A DNA stretch of 64,000 nt from Elephas maximus indicus (GCF_024166365.1 NC_064819.1:208469293-208533292); one strand, 5' to 3'. Shown: positions 49,889 through 62,368, numbered from the stretch's first letter. A program made the numbers and translations. Notes: a model not told the origin generated them from the sequence alone.

Positions 49889-51392
49889 ATATATGTATAT
49901 AATATTCCTAGAGAAAATAATTATGTAAATACAAGCAAGATATAATTTTCTTGGTTACTAATCTCCAGGAAAAATATCTATACTTAGGGAAAAAATGCTT
50001 TCTGATTTGTATAATCCTCTGTTTTTGTTTTTTCATATTTCAGGAGGGGGCTACTTGTAATTCTAGTTATAGCTTTTGAAAAATGCCAAAGTTAGAATTT
50101 TTAATTAAGTTTTATCATACATCAACAAATAAAACGTGACAAGGGAACACTGTCAATAACAAAATAGTTCATTTGCAGGCAATTAATTATTTGTAATACT
50201 GCCCATCCCCAAGGATCAAAAAGTGAACCTAGAGGGATTTTTCATCAAATTGGAAAACCGTAATATTCTCAGAAATTCCCACAATTATATGTCTTATTCA
50301 GAGGTAGATTCAGTGTGAAAGCCATGAAGCTGAAGCCTTAGGGTGCCTCACTTGCAGCCATTTCCTAAAACCTGTGAGAGCCTTAACCAATGTGTTCACA
50401 CAAGTATGTATGTTTGTAAAAATCACGCAAGTAAGTTGTTTGAGTATACTTTTTCTTGAACAGGGATTCCAAAATTGCATAAAACTTGGGTCTGTACCTC
50501 GTGTCAATGAAAAGCAAGTCAGCAGTTTATTCTTCTCCAAATTAGGACTGTAACTACAGCAAACCAGATCTCTTCTGTAAAACTCTGCTTTAATTGCATA
50601 AGACTGAGAAAGAATGTGTGTCTATTTGGGTCATTTATATTAGGCCATTATTGTAGTAATGTGATATAATCTGGAGAAAAGACTTTTAAAACTACTCTAA
50701 TAAATCCAACTGTAATTCCAATAATTATCTTTTAACTTCTATTAATAATTTAGCCTTAACTCACATAACCTAATAAACTAGGAGAACTTGGCAATAATTC
50801 AGTATACAATTAAGATTACATAGACATGACTAGAATTTTTTTTAACTTTGTGCCCTTAAAGAGTTAAAATAATATATCTTCCCCAGCAGCTCCCCTTTCC
50901 AGAACAGTTAATATAAAAAATTACATGTCCATTTTGACCTGTTGTTAAGGAGACTAAATTTTTATCAAATCAGAACACTTACAAAATGTGAATATCTTTC
51001 ATCAAAGAACAACCTTTCCATGGTTTAAATCCAGCAATCATTATCTCAGTGATGCTTGCTAAACTTACTTCCATGAAGTTAGAAGGAGAAAAAAGGTAAT
51101 TCCCAAGACAACATAGCACCCAAAACCACTTAAGATTTTTGTGGTCCGTAGTCAACATGTGAAATTACACTCAGAAACAAACAAGCACCCAGGAGGAAAT
51201 GTAGAGCACAATTCTGAGCGAGTTATAGTTTTATTTTTGTGGCTGTGCCCTCCAGCAGTAAAGTGGTTCTGTTTCAGGATCCGCAGCTCCCAGATGGTTC
51301 CTGAGGGTGTGTTGCAAACAGCCAGTCTGAAGTTCACAAAGACCATCTAACATAGTGTTCCCAGAAGTGTCATGGAGCTCTGCCATAGTGAA
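49889..51392. other. Unique AT-rich sequence
   Basis: Nothing recognised; ORFs under 80 codons. Confidence 0.5.
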
Positions 51393-51609
51393 TAAAAAAA
51401 CGAAAACCAAACCCATTGCCATCAAGTTGATTCTGACCCAGAGCGACCCCATGGATTACAGGGTAGAGCTGCTCCGTAGGGTGTTCTTGGTTGTAATCAT
51501 TATGGTAGCAGATTGCTGGCCCTCTCTTCCACAGCACTGCTGGGTGGGTTTGAATGCCAACCTTTAGGTTAGTAGTTGAGCACAAGCCATTTATGCCACC
51601 CAGTAACCT
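51393..51609 (-). mobile_element. AfroSINE, antisense
   Basis: AAAACCAAACCCATTGCCATC to TGCCACCCAGTAACCTT. Confidence 0.85.
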
Positions 51610-52079
51610 TACCATAGTAGGTATGCACCCCTAAATATCTGTGGATAATGATAACATGATGATTATGGTAAATGAACAGTAACTACATATTGCTCAGGTG
51701 ACCTGGCCCACAATTCCTTCACCTGGTTCAACTTTCTGACCCTTCCACAAAGTCGATTATACTTGAATTGTGGACTGATTCCATAGCTGAAATAAAAGAT
51801 ACAGTGAAGTGTTTCTGCACTTTGAGAGTGAAAGATTAGGTCAAGGACTGGCAAACTGTGCTAAGATTTTATTTGGTGCACAGATGCTTCATTAAGTATT
51901 GAGAATGTCATGTTTTCTAATGGTCTTTTAATCCTTCTTTCCCTATCAAGGAGAAAGGCTGAGTTTGATACTAAATTGACAAGACCTCTCCAACCCTTGC
52001 TTATCTCCATTTGTCAACAATGAGCACATTTAAAGAAAAATATTAAGTAAATGTGATGTCAGATTTATGGGTAGGTTAC
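51610..52079. other. Unique non-coding sequence
   Basis: Nothing recognised. Confidence 0.5.
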
Positions 52080-52545
52080 AGTCCCCTGTTATTCAATCAA
52101 ACACTAATGTAAGTGTTATAAAGGTGTATTATAGATATTATTAAAGCCATAATCAAGTGATTTTAAGTAGTGGAGATTATCCCAGATTATCTAGATGGAT
52201 CCTGTATAAGCACAAGGATCCTTTTAAGGGAAAAGACGGAGGCAAGAAAGGCCAAATCTAAAAAGACAATGTGACAATGGAAGCAAATGTCAGGGTGATA
52301 TGGCCATGAGTCAAGGAATGTGACCAGCCTCTCTCTAGAAGCTAGAAAAGACAAGGAAACAGATTCTCCCCTCAGAGACTTCAGAAGGAACTAGTTCTGC
52401 CAACACCTTGACTTTAGCCCAGTGAAACTGATTTCAAACTTCTGACCTCCAGAACTGTAAGAGAATAAATTTGTGTTGTTTTAGACCACTATGTCTGTAC
52501 TAATTTTTTACAGCAGCAATACAAAACTAATACAGCAGTCTATGA
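52080..52545 (+). repeat. Ancient LTR-like mammalian repeat, family unassigned
   Basis: TTAAAGCCATAATCAAGTG, CAGATTCTCCCCTCAGAG, CTCCAGAACTGTAAGAGAAT with AATAAA, and an ACTAATACAGC end. This is a layout I associate with widespread mammalian LTR-class repeats; I cannot name the family. Confidence 0.5.
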
Positions 52546-53079
52546 TTTTTGCCAGGCCACAAATGACGGAGTAAGCCAAGCAAGAATTGGGGCAGTACCT
52601 GGTTATAACACCTGCCTAGAAACCCAAGGCTCAAATGATTTATTAGGTGATTTACAGAAAATGACACTCTTTCCCCTAAATTTTGAAACATGTTAGAATA
52701 TGCCTGTTAAAATATTATTGGTACACTGTTGGTGCTCAGTACACATCTGGGGAGTGGGTGAAGGGTGAGTGACAGAGAGAGAAACATTTCCCTGTGACCA
52801 TGCTTTGGGTCTTGCTCTTCCCTGCAAGCCTTGTTTCCTGAATACAGGCATATCCATCCCTGTGACGTTCCAGATTGCCTAGCCTCTGCTGGAAACACCT
52901 AGTGAAACTCACCGTTTCACAGGGCATCCCATTCCGTTTTAAAGTGCTCTGCCACAGGGTTCTGTATCTTTAACTCCACCTTACTCTTATCCAAGCCTAA
53001 TTCTGTCCCATTCTGTATTTCTAGCCTGGCCTCCATACCTGAAATCAAGGCTTTCACCCTGTGCCCACAGCTCATGTCA
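52546..53079. other. Unique non-coding sequence
   Basis: Overlapping ORFs on the minus strand (52707-52927, 52917-53213) have no domain. Confidence 0.5.
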
Positions 53080-53262
53080 TTGTTGTTAGCTGCCATCGAT
53101 TTGGCCCCCAACTTATGATGAGCCTGTGCACAACAAAGCAAATCGCTGTCCAGTCCTGTGCCATTCTGATGACCAGTTCTGGCCTGGGCTGTTGTGTTCC
53201 ACAGGGTTTTCATTGGCTGATTTTCGGAAGTAGGTCACCAGGCCTTTTTTCCTAGTCTGTCC
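53080..53262 (-). mobile_element. Fragment of the second afrotherian SINE/RTE-tail family, antisense
   Basis: TTGTTGTTAGCTGCCATCGA, then CACAGGGTTTTCATTGGCTG and AGTAGGTCACCAGGCCTTTT. The tail/body order matches the reverse of the tRNA-Gly-headed SINE at 60048, but the head is missing. Confidence 0.7.
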
Positions 53263-54246
53263 ATAAAAGAAATAAATAAATTGGACTTAAAATAAAAAAA
53301 ACTTCTGTTCTTTGAAAGATACTGTTAAGAGAATTAAAAGACAAGTCACAGATTGAGAGAAAATATTTTCAAAGCATATAACTTATAAAGGATTTGTATT
53401 AAAATAGATAAAGAACTCTCTTTCTTTGAACTCTACAGTAAAAGAGTAAAATTGAGGAGCAAAAGTGAGTCCTGGCAATGTTCTAGCCCCATGTGATGCT
53501 GCTCTGAGATTTAGCTAGACTGGGTCCTTCCCCACAGTTTGGTTACATGAGTCAATAAATTACCCTCTCCGTCTAAGCTGGTTCAATTAAGTTTTCTATT
53601 CCTTGCAACCCAAAATATGTCTTTAATATGAGTCATTTAAAGGAATGGAAGTACAAGAGAGAAACCGACTGAAGGAATGTGAAAATGATTTTCTGTGAGA
53701 GTAACAGTTGAGAAACAAAAGAACAAGGAACTGGTGCTATAACTTGATCATATACTTGCCTATGAGTTCATTTTTCTTGAGTATTTGTCAAAATTCTTAA
53801 AGCACACATTTCAACCTAAGAAATCTACTGCCAGATATCTATCCTAGAGAAATACTGGCCCATGTGCACAAAGAGGAATGTATAAGGATATTCAACACAA
53901 CTTCATTGTAATAATAAACAATTACAAATAACTGAATTGTCCATCAAAAGAATAATCTATTATAGATGCATATCATGGAATATCTGGCAGCAGATTAAAA
54001 GAATGAGATGCATCTATTTGTATTGGCATGGAAAGAGCTCCAAGACACATGTGAAACAAACGAATCCCATTCATTAGCATAATATTATTGAAGTTTTACA
54101 AATAAAGCTTCAGAACAAACCTCTATATTTCTGTATGTAGACATATATGTATGCAAATGTATAGAAAATAACTAGAAAACACCTCCAACTGATAACTGAA
54201 TTTACCTTTAGGGAGGAGGTAGGGAGTGGGATGTATCAAAAGGAGC
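53263..54246. other. Unique AT-rich sequence
   Basis: No gene recognised. Confidence 0.5.
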
Positions 54247-54259
54247 TTTTCACTTTATC

Positions 54260-54457
54260 AAGGAGCCCTGGTGGTGCAGGGGTCAAGGGCTCAGCTGCTA
54301 ACCGAAAGGCTGGTGGTTTGAACCCACCAGCAGCTCCATGGGAGGAGGAGGTGGCAGTCTGTTTGCATAAAGGTTACAGGCTTGGAAACCCTATGGTGCA
54401 GTTCTAGTCTTTCCTATAGGGTCACTATGAGTTGGAATTGACTCAGTGGCAATGGGT
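54260..54457 (+). mobile_element. AfroSINE, type I, with 10-bp duplication
   Basis: AAGGAGCCCTGGTGGTGCAG to ATTGACTCAGTGGCAATGGG. TTTTCACTTT flanks at 54247-54256 and 54458-54467. Confidence 0.9.
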
Positions 54458-54467
54458 TTTTCACTTT

Positions 54468-55021
54468 TTCTGCTTTGTTTGAATTTTTTGCACAGGAATA
54501 AATTCACTAGAATTTGTTTAAAACAAACGAAAGTATATGAATAATTTTTACTGAGGGTAAACAGTGTATCAGCTATTATGTAAAATAGGTAAGATCCTTG
54601 CCAAATGGAAATGGTTAAATGCACACAAATTTAGGGCCAATATAGGGACCTATGTGTAAAACTTCAAATAATAAAATGATCCAATAGTTGTCAAGAAACA
54701 CAACTTTTTAAAGAGTCAACTAGGATAGGATATAAAGAACATAAAATATTTTACATTTATGAATAGAAGTATCTGACTTTAAATGGATTGTTTTTAAGAG
54801 TCATGTAGGTTTCTTGTTAGAAACTCAGTGCATTTTCCCATAAAAAGAATGTTTAGATTTCCAGTTAAGTCACAAAATCTGCTGTGTCAGTGCTCTTTGG
54901 TAGAAAGCATCAGAAACACTCTGGAAAGTAAGGGGAAAATTTACTGTACACTGTGGAGGGCTTCACAGAATCTAAGGAGACGTTAAGTTTCAGCCTTCCG
55001 GAAGGACCAAGGTCAGAGCAC
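54468..55021. other. Unique AT-rich sequence
   Basis: Nothing recognised. Confidence 0.5.
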
Positions 55022-55224
55022 AAGCAGTCGCCACCGAGCTGGTTCCAACTTGTGTCGACTCTTTGTGTGTCCGAGCAGAACTGTGCTCCATAAGGATTTC
55101 AGTGGCTGATTTTTAAAAAGCAGATTGCCAGGGCTTTCTTCTGAAGCACCCCTGATGGACTTGAACCTCCAACCTTTTGGTTAGCACCTGAGCACATTAA
55201 CTGTTTGCACCACCCAGGGACTCT
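55022..55224 (-). mobile_element. AfroSINE, type II, antisense
   Basis: GCAGTCGCCACCGAGCTGG, TTTCAGTGGCTGATTTTTA and TTTGCACCACCCAGGGACTC. Confidence 0.87.
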
Positions 55225-55249
55225 AAATATAGACGGAATCTGGATCTAT

Positions 55250-55317
55250 ATTGTGTGTGTGTGTGCTTGCTCATACACGCACTTGTGTGTGTGTGTGTGT
55301 GTGTATACACACACACA
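55250..55317. repeat. Interrupted (TG)n/(CA)n microsatellite with palindrome
   Basis: Two TG runs flank a short spacer. The second passes into CA repeats, giving a perfect 24-bp palindrome at 55294-55317 centred on TATA. Confidence 0.85.
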
Positions 55318-55799
55318 GATTTATTTTAAGGAATTGACTCGCTCAATTGTGGGGCTGGCAAGCCTGAAATCTGTATGGCATGTTGACAGGCTGGAAACTC
55401 AGGCAGGATTTCTAAGTTATAATCTTGAGGCAAAATTCCTTTTCTGAGAAACCTCAGTGTTTGCTCTTAAGGCCTTCACTGACTGGGTGAGACCCACCCA
55501 CATTATGGAGGGTAAGCTCCTTTACTTAAAGTCCAGTCACTGTAAATGTTAATCATGTCTACAAAATACCTTCACAGCAACAACAACTGGACTGGTGGTT
55601 GACCAGACAACTGGGCACCATAACCTAGCCAGTTGACACATAAAATTAACCATCTCAGCTGCTCATGGATAGCTTTCCTGAACTCAGATTCTTGAATCAA
55701 GGACAGAATGAAAGGAGAGAAGAGCTTTGGTAAATCCTAGAATCTGTCTGCTCTGGCCTCCTAGATCGCCAGCACTGCCTGGCCAGGCACTGAGAGCCG
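55318..55799. other. Unique non-coding sequence
   Basis: Nothing recognised. Confidence 0.5.
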
Positions 55800-56035
55800 A
55801 AAGGTTCAGTATTTAAGAGATCAAGTTTTGAAGAATTTCTGAGCTCACAGCCCAGCTGTGCTACTTACTACTAATCATGTGACTTTGAGTAAGTTATTTA
55901 ACCATAATTATCTTCATCGATAAACAGAAGGCTAAAACTGTTATCTAGCTCCTAGAGTTTTTGAAAGGATTAAATTATACATCTAAAATGACTAATAAAA
56001 ATATGGTATCAATTAATATTGGCTATTATTATTTA
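55800..56035 (+). repeat. MIR-type ancient SINE
   Basis: TGTGACTTTGAGTAAGTTATT, GGATTAAATTATACATC and a TTGGCTATTATTATTT end. A short (TTA)n run follows at 56028-56049. Confidence 0.65.
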
Positions 56036-56312
56036 TTATTATTATTATTGCCTACTCATAAGCAGAAATGCATCAAAATGTTAAGCATTGTTAACAGTGG
56101 GTGTATGAAGTGATCTCATCTCCTACTTCATGAAGTTTCTCTAAAGAGAGTATTTTATTTGAACAGTAAAAAAAATTTTTTTTAAAAGTTCTCAGTTGCA
56201 ATAATTTGATGACTAGAATTATAGGTTTACAAACTCAGTAGGACTTGCTACTCAAATATCTTTATTATCAATCAACAATGTTTAAATATTTTTAGTAGTG
56301 TTTAAGAAGAAT

Positions 56313-56464
56313 AAGGAGCCCTGGTGGCTCAGTGGTTAAGAGCTCAGGCTGCCAACCAAAAAGCCAGCAGTTCAAATCCACCAGCCACTCCTTGGAAACC
56401 CTCTGAGGCAGTTCTACTGGCTTATGGTTTCTATGAGTTGGAATTGACTCGACAGCCATGAGTT
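56313..56464 (+). mobile_element. AfroSINE, short body type
   Basis: AAGGAGCCCTGGTGGCTCAG, CCACTCCTTGGAAACCCTC and GAATTGACTCGACAGCCATG. Lacks the internal AGATGTGGCAGTC segment, like 19551. Confidence 0.88.
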
Positions 56465-56984
56465 AAAAAGTATAATGTGAAACTTTACCCATGTAAATTA
56501 ATAAAGTTTTTGGCTCCAAGGAAAAACATAATGCAATTCTGTGAGTAGAATTGCCTTAATTCAACAGACCCAAGTGAGTTTCAAAAGTGTACATCTCATT
56601 GTTTGGCTCTTTTTCATATGTTCATTATTCATGATGGTTCTGTCTTGGTCTTGAACAAATAAACACCAGAATATTTCAAAATACTGAACGGTCTGTCCTG
56701 GCAAGAAATACAACCCAAACGACTGAAACTAAAAAGGTCACAAGATGTTTCCCTTCATTTTGTCATCTGATCTTAGATATGCGGCTCTCCAAACACAAGC
56801 TACAATAAGTAGCTATTTAGAGACAAGACAGCCCAAATCTATCATTTAAAAGAGGAAATAAGTGGTGAGGACACTGCATTCTTCAGCTAGAACTTCTGAA
56901 CTGAAAACTTTTTGTTTGTTTAAAATAATCCCTGATGACAAGGAATCAGTAAGAGAAAAATCCCAACTCAGTGGTGGCAGATAC
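56465..56984. other. Unique non-coding sequence
   Basis: Nothing recognised. Confidence 0.45.
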
Positions 56985-57425
56985 TGTAAGCCGGCTCACT
57001 CACACTCATTGTCCCCACTTTTCCCACCAGCTCCTCTATTACGCAGGTTGGAAAGTGAGATATTTGCTTTCCTAGACTTGTTGGATGGAGACAGGGTAGA
57101 CATGTGACCCAGTTCTAGCCAATAAAGTGTAAATACAAGTCTCTACTTTCGACTTCTAAAGAGCTTTTGTAAAAAGGTAGACAAGGCTGGCAACTTCCTT
57201 TATACTTTGCCCTTCCTCCTTCCTCCTTTTCCCACTTGGAATGCTAGCAGGATGCCTGAAGTGAAGCTAAATTTCAACTATGAAAATGAGACCCACAGAA
57301 GACACTGTTGAGTCACCGTCCTGGCCCTGGATGCTTGCCTCTAGATATCTTGTTGCTTGAGGCAAATAAACCTCTTACTTGTTTAAGCCTCCCTTTCTTA
57401 TGTTTTCAGTTATTTACAGGCAGAC
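56985..57425 (+). repeat. Possible ancient LTR/MER-like repeat
   Basis: ACATGTGACCCAGTTCTAGC, GGCAAATAAACCTCTTACTT and TTTAAGCCTCCC are phrases common in old mammalian LTR-class repeats. Weak call. Confidence 0.35.
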
Positions 57426-58869
57426 ATATTTACAACTGATAAAAGTAATATACCAGGGAAAATAAATAGCTTTCTGACAGCAGTAAATTACTTTTCTAGA
57501 GATGGTAAAACACCTAAAAAAAGATGGTTTATCAAATTTCATTAGGCATGCCTGAGAACCGTGATTTATTTACATGAGACGCGATGTGAACTGCTTTTCC
57601 TGGTGCTTATTACCAGAATCAAAACAAATGAAAAAACAAATAAAGTCAACATTTTTTAATTATAATTTTATCAATCTTATTTCATTTTATCAATGAAATG
57701 CTAACAGGAGGATATATAATACAGTCAATCTTTTTGCTTCTCTTTTCCTAAAGTTAAAAACATTTTTCACTACGCAGTTGAAGTATCACAGCATAACAAT
57801 TACGTAATGTTTTTCATTTTGGGGGTGGGGTGGGGTCGATGAAGTAAGTAAATACAGCAACTTTCAGAAACAAATATAGGAGTATTTCAAGCTCTACCAC
57901 TCCCTTCCCCAATCCGCTATCCGTGAGATGATGTAAATTTTGGAGACAGCTTTTGGCTATTTCTAATTTCTATAATCATAATGACATAATTGGATCTTTA
58001 AACTGGACAAAAATTCCTACTATCTAGGTTGGCTCAAGTAACTGCTTGAAAAGGAAAGAGACTTTTGAGCTTCTACAGGCAAGTTGTACCTGCCTTAGAA
58101 GGATTAAGCATCCACCTGTGGGAGGTACACTTGAAGGCCTCTGTAGACTTTCCAGATCAAAATCTCAGCCCCTTGGGATTAAGGCAGTGGTTGGTCATCA
58201 CATGTATACTCTAGAGCATAGGGTTCCACTGGTGTCCCTCAGAGCCTACTTCAGGGAAGGGAGAAGTGGAGGAGGAAAAGACCTTGTAAGTCGACTCTCC
58301 CCCTCACCCCCACTTTGAGTCAGAGCTGTTGTATTTTTGGCAGTTACTCATGAGGGGCTTTGGAATAAAATTTCATTTGCAGCAACTTTATACTACTTTA
58401 AAAAAAGCAGTAACTGGGTTAAGTCATGTCTTAGTGCCAGTTATAGATGAAAATATAGTATTTGGGAGGGGTGATATGAATTCCTCATACACATTAAAAT
58501 TTAGTTGTTGGTAAGTTAGCTGGAGAAGAGTAGTGAAGCAGTCTTGAACTCTTTGTTTGACTCTGAGTTTGTTAATTCTTCAATTGCATTAAAGAAAAAT
58601 TAGCACAACTCATAAATTTATATCCACATCCCTGACAAGTGTTTACCCAATCTGTCACTTAGTAGTTTCATAAATACGAGCAAGTTAGCTTGTCTGGATT
58701 GTAAAAACATGGCTACTACCTCACCAGGTAATTGTTCCCATGAACAGGTATTCTGAGCATCACAATTTATCCTGGGGCATTGGAACGATAATCTGATAAT
58801 TTTTCAAATCTTTTGCTGCTAGCTCTGTTGAAGTCTTCTGGGGATCTCACAGTTCTTACGACTGTACTT
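57426..58869. other. Unique sequence
   Basis: A 90-codon plus ORF at 58046-58318 has no recognisable domain. No repeat assigned. Confidence 0.5.
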
Positions 58870-59092
58870 GCTGGAAAAAACAAAACAGACCAAACCCAAC
58901 CAGTCCGACTCATAGAGACACTATAGGACAGAGTAGAACTGCTCCATAGGGTTTCTAAGGCTGTCATCTTTACAGAAGCAGATTGCCACATCTTTCTCCC
59001 ACAGAGCAGCTGGTGGGTTCAAAGCACTGATCTTTCAGTTAGCAGCTGAGCACTTTAACCACTTTTTTTTTTACACCACCAGGGCTTCTTTT
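58870..59092 (-). mobile_element. AfroSINE, type I, antisense
   Basis: CCAAACCCAACCAGTCCGAC to ACACCACCAGGGCTTC, with a T-run (59064-59073) inside the tRNA-like head. Confidence 0.85.
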
Positions 59093-59213
59093 CTACTGTA
59101 CTTAGAGCAATCATTCTAGTGATAGTTAACAGGTCTGTTTACTCCAAAACCTAAGCCCTTAGCTATTAATGCCTTCAGTATAGCTAAGGGTCTCTAAAGG
59201 GATATGACACAGA

Positions 59214-59524
59214 CAGGGGCAGAGTACCCAATGAGCAAGGTAAGCATGGTGCTTACCTTGCTTACCAGATCATCTGTAGTGAACAATTTCACATTTTTCC
59301 ACCACATCAAAGATTCTGCTTCTAAGTAAGGGTGGCATCTGTCTCTCTCCCAACCCCACAGCACCTTCCTGCAGAATCAAAGCCCCTTTTCAAATTTTCA
59401 GTCCTGACAGGGGTGGACTGCCCCTTAAACATGGTAGAAAAAATATGTGAAATTGTTCACTACAGATTAGGGAGTAAACACAGGTAACCCCGTGCTTACC
59501 TTGCTTATTGGGTAATCCACCCTG
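59214..59524. mobile_element. hAT-type non-autonomous DNA transposon (311 bp), perfect 8-bp duplication
   Basis: Long imperfect inverted repeats. CAGGGGCAGAGTACCCAATG at 59214 pairs with the complement of the right end, CAGGGTGGATTACCCAATAA. TGTAGTGAACAATTTCACAT (59275-59294) pairs with a segment near 59445-59470. GACACAGA flanks both ends exactly (59206-59213, 59525-59532). No coding capacity. Confidence 0.9.
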
Positions 59525-59532
59525 GACACAGA

Positions 59533-60047
59533 GCCCTTTCCAGAGTATTGTACATTTGTTATTCTCATGACCCAGTTTCTGCCTGATACTTATTTCCTAC
59601 TCTTTGAGCTGGACTAGACAAGGCAAAAACCACAAGCCTGTCTCCCTCTTAGGTCCAGAGTTAGGGCATCTTTTCTCATAAACTCAGGGCTCTGAGAGTA
59701 AAGTCACTGTCCAAGAAGAAAGCAATTCCTTCTCAAGTTCAGCAGGGGGAGAGAGAAGATGACTTAGCACAGGAGAAAGAGTATGTTGATGTTTTTGTTC
59801 CTCCAAAGGGTGGCCCCAAAGTGTTCCTCATGTCTTTTGATATGCCCTTAATGAAGGCCAGAACAAGACGTTAGATTGGGTGGTGGAGGATCTGTGGCCA
59901 ACACAGGCTTTCAAGGCCCTCTCTAGTCTCACTGCCCTCAGGACCACAGGAGTCCATGTCAATCGCCCCCTCCTCTGGAGTCTTGTAACACTTAGTATTT
60001 TATCAGTAGCTCTCATTTGATAGCTATGATTTATATGTGAAGGGGAC
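59533..60047. other. Unique non-coding sequence
   Basis: Nothing recognised. Confidence 0.5.
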
Positions 60048-60352
60048 ATTGGGTGTGGTTCAGTGGAGGAATTCTTTCCTTATATGCAGGAGACCCAGTT
60101 TAATTCTGGGCCAATGCACCTCGTGAGAAGTTACCAGTGGGGCCCTGTGTGTTGCTATGATGTTGAACACGCTTCAGCAGAGCTCACAGACTAAGACAGA
60201 CTAAGAAGAAAGGCCTAGTGATCTACTTCTGAAAATCAGCCAATGAAAACCCTATGGATCACAATGGTCCGATCCATTGCCAGTCATAGGGATGGTGGTC
60301 TGGGCATGAGGTCGCCATGAGTTGGGGGCTGACTCAACAGCAGCTGACAATA
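60048..60352 (+). mobile_element. SINE with tRNA-Gly-derived head
   Basis: The first 70 bases, ATTGGGTGTGGTTCAGTGG ... GAGACCCAGTTTAATTCTGGGCCAATGCA, align to tRNA-Gly with A-box (TGGTTCAGTGG) and B-box-like (GTTTAATTC) regions. The body at 60200-60270 (AGAAGAAAGGCCTAGTGATC, CAGCCAATGAAAACCCTATG) is shared with type II AfroSINE. The tail GAGTTGGGGGCTGACTC resembles the RTE end. Confidence 0.82.
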
Positions 60353-61009
60353 TAAAAATTTTTATATGAATAGCTTTTCTGTTTGAGTAGATTATAAACT
60401 CTTTGAGTTCTGGATCAGAGGTTGGGGCCAGCTTTTTGTAAGGATTACAAGCGCTCACCGCTAAATGTTTACAATTGATAAACAGGAGGAGGAACTTCTC
60501 GTCTGGGAAAAGTATGTGATGAAAGCTGTAATTCCTGACTGGTTTAGAAGGAATTTAGAAGCCCTCTTATGAATCAATGAATGTCAGAGACTAATGTCTG
60601 GTGGCCTCTTCTACACTAGGAAAGTAGGTCTAGAAACATAATAAGTCACCACTAGAAGAGGAAGTGGATTTGGAGGTCAGGAGTAAGGTCACTGCTATGG
60701 GCACTGCAGGAAGAGCCACAAGAGAAATTCCAGCCAGGAGGAGCCAATGTGTCAACTTAAGGCCATGACTGGAAAGCGTCTAGTAGGTAGATCTGTATTT
60801 GAACTGTTCCTCAGGGCCTCATATGTGGCATTTGGGACTATCCACTGTAGGACTTTGGACCACTGTAATTTGTCTATTGCAAAACATCTGTACATAGTTG
60901 TTTGTTTATCTCTAAATAAAACTTGGTTTTACTATACTACAATTATTGAACTTGCAAGTGAAGTTAATACCAGCTTACTACCCTATCTAATGGACAGTTT
61001 TCTCTGGCT
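60353..61009. other. Unique non-coding sequence
   Basis: A 94-codon plus ORF (60747-61031) shows no domain. Confidence 0.5.
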
Positions 61010-61175
61010 TTGGCTCATGCCCAAAACATAATTTTGGAGTCAAAAAGCTCTGTCACTTAAACTTTCTGAGTCTAGTTTCCCTTTTCTGAAGTGAGTATAT
61101 TTCTCATATTAGCAGATTGTTGCCTCAAGCACCTTGCCAGGCATAAAGTAGATACTTCTTGAATATTAGTTTCCT
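61010..61175 (+). repeat. Possible MIR-type remnant
   Basis: CTTTCTGAGTCTAGTTTCCC and CACCTTGCCAGGCATAAAGTA resemble MIR. Weak. Confidence 0.4.
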
Positions 61176-61351
61176 TCCTCTCTTTTTGCCATAATTATAT
61201 CTGGCTTGAGATATTAATGCACGTTTAAACTACTTAAGCTATTATAAATGTTTCCTGTAAGAAAGCAAATGGCCTGAACTTTCAGAGTCACTGAAGAAAG
61301 CCCAAGAAGGCACCTGGTTCCTGTGGCCTCGCCATCTTCCCAAGTATCCAC

Positions 61352-61535
61352 CACCACCACTCACTGCCGACAAGTTGATTCCGAATCACAGCGACACCAC
61401 AGGGTTTCCAAGGTTGTAAAGCTCTACGGAAGCAGACTGCCACATCTTTCTCCCGCAGAGCCACGGGTGGTTTCCAACAGCAGACCTTTTGGTTAGCAGC
61501 CGATTGCTTTAACCACCGCTCTACCAGGGCCCCTT
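61352..61535 (-). mobile_element. AfroSINE, type I, antisense
   Basis: CACTGCCGACAAGTTGATTC, GCAGACTGCCACATCTTTC and GCTCTACCAGGGCCCC. Confidence 0.87.
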
Positions 61536-62368
61536 CTTTCCTAAGTGCGTGGCCTATAATAAAAAACAAAACATCTTTCAGTTAAGTTCTTTTTGTTTTA
61601 TCATGTGTTCAGTTTTTGAAATATCAACTTTAGGAATTAATTTACTTCTGCCTAAAAAAACAATCTTTCAAGCAGCACCCACGTGTTCTTTTTATTACTT
61701 TTCTCATGCATTATGATCCTTTTATTTCTATATCATATAATTTTAAGTGCAGTTTTAAATGGTATTTTCACTGGCTGAGACTCATAAATGGAAAAATGAG
61801 TCGATTTAGATTACTACTTATTTCTAACTCTCCATTTAGGCGTTCTTGTAATGACTCTTAGCACATCAAAAGCAAATATAAACAAACAACTTTAAAAACA
61901 AAACCGAGAAAACAACCGTCGACAATTAGCCTCAGTCCTGAAAAGGGCAAACACAAACTTCATTTATTACTTTTCCACGCATAATATTATAACCACCTTT
62001 TTCATGCAGTTAACAGAGCCAAAATACAGACAGAGATATTGATTATATGTACATCATTGTATTAAAAAAAGAAAATGTCTATTCAGGAACAAGTTACTGT
62101 CTGGTGATCAGTAAGAATCATTAATAAAGTTTTTAAATGACATACTTCCATCAGCAAATATTTATTGAGCATCTATTATACGCACAATACTATGATAGGT
62201 CCTACAAATATGGCGATGAATGAGACACTGCTTATCTCTTACTAGCTACCTTGTATACTTAGATATACATCAGATGATACAGTAATGTATGCTTACAGCT
62301 TTTACTACTTTAAAAGACAAAATTAAAGCTTACTAACATTTAAAAAATAATAATTTTATCATAAAAAT
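61536..62368. other. Unique AT-rich sequence
   Basis: Around 62150-62230, CAAATATTTATTGAGCATC recalls a common old mammalian repeat phrase, too short to assign. Confidence 0.45.

Noticed and set aside
60048..60120. Functional tRNA-Gly gene
   Set aside because: The cloverleaf is degraded and it is continuous with a SINE body and tail, so it is a SINE head, not a tRNA gene.
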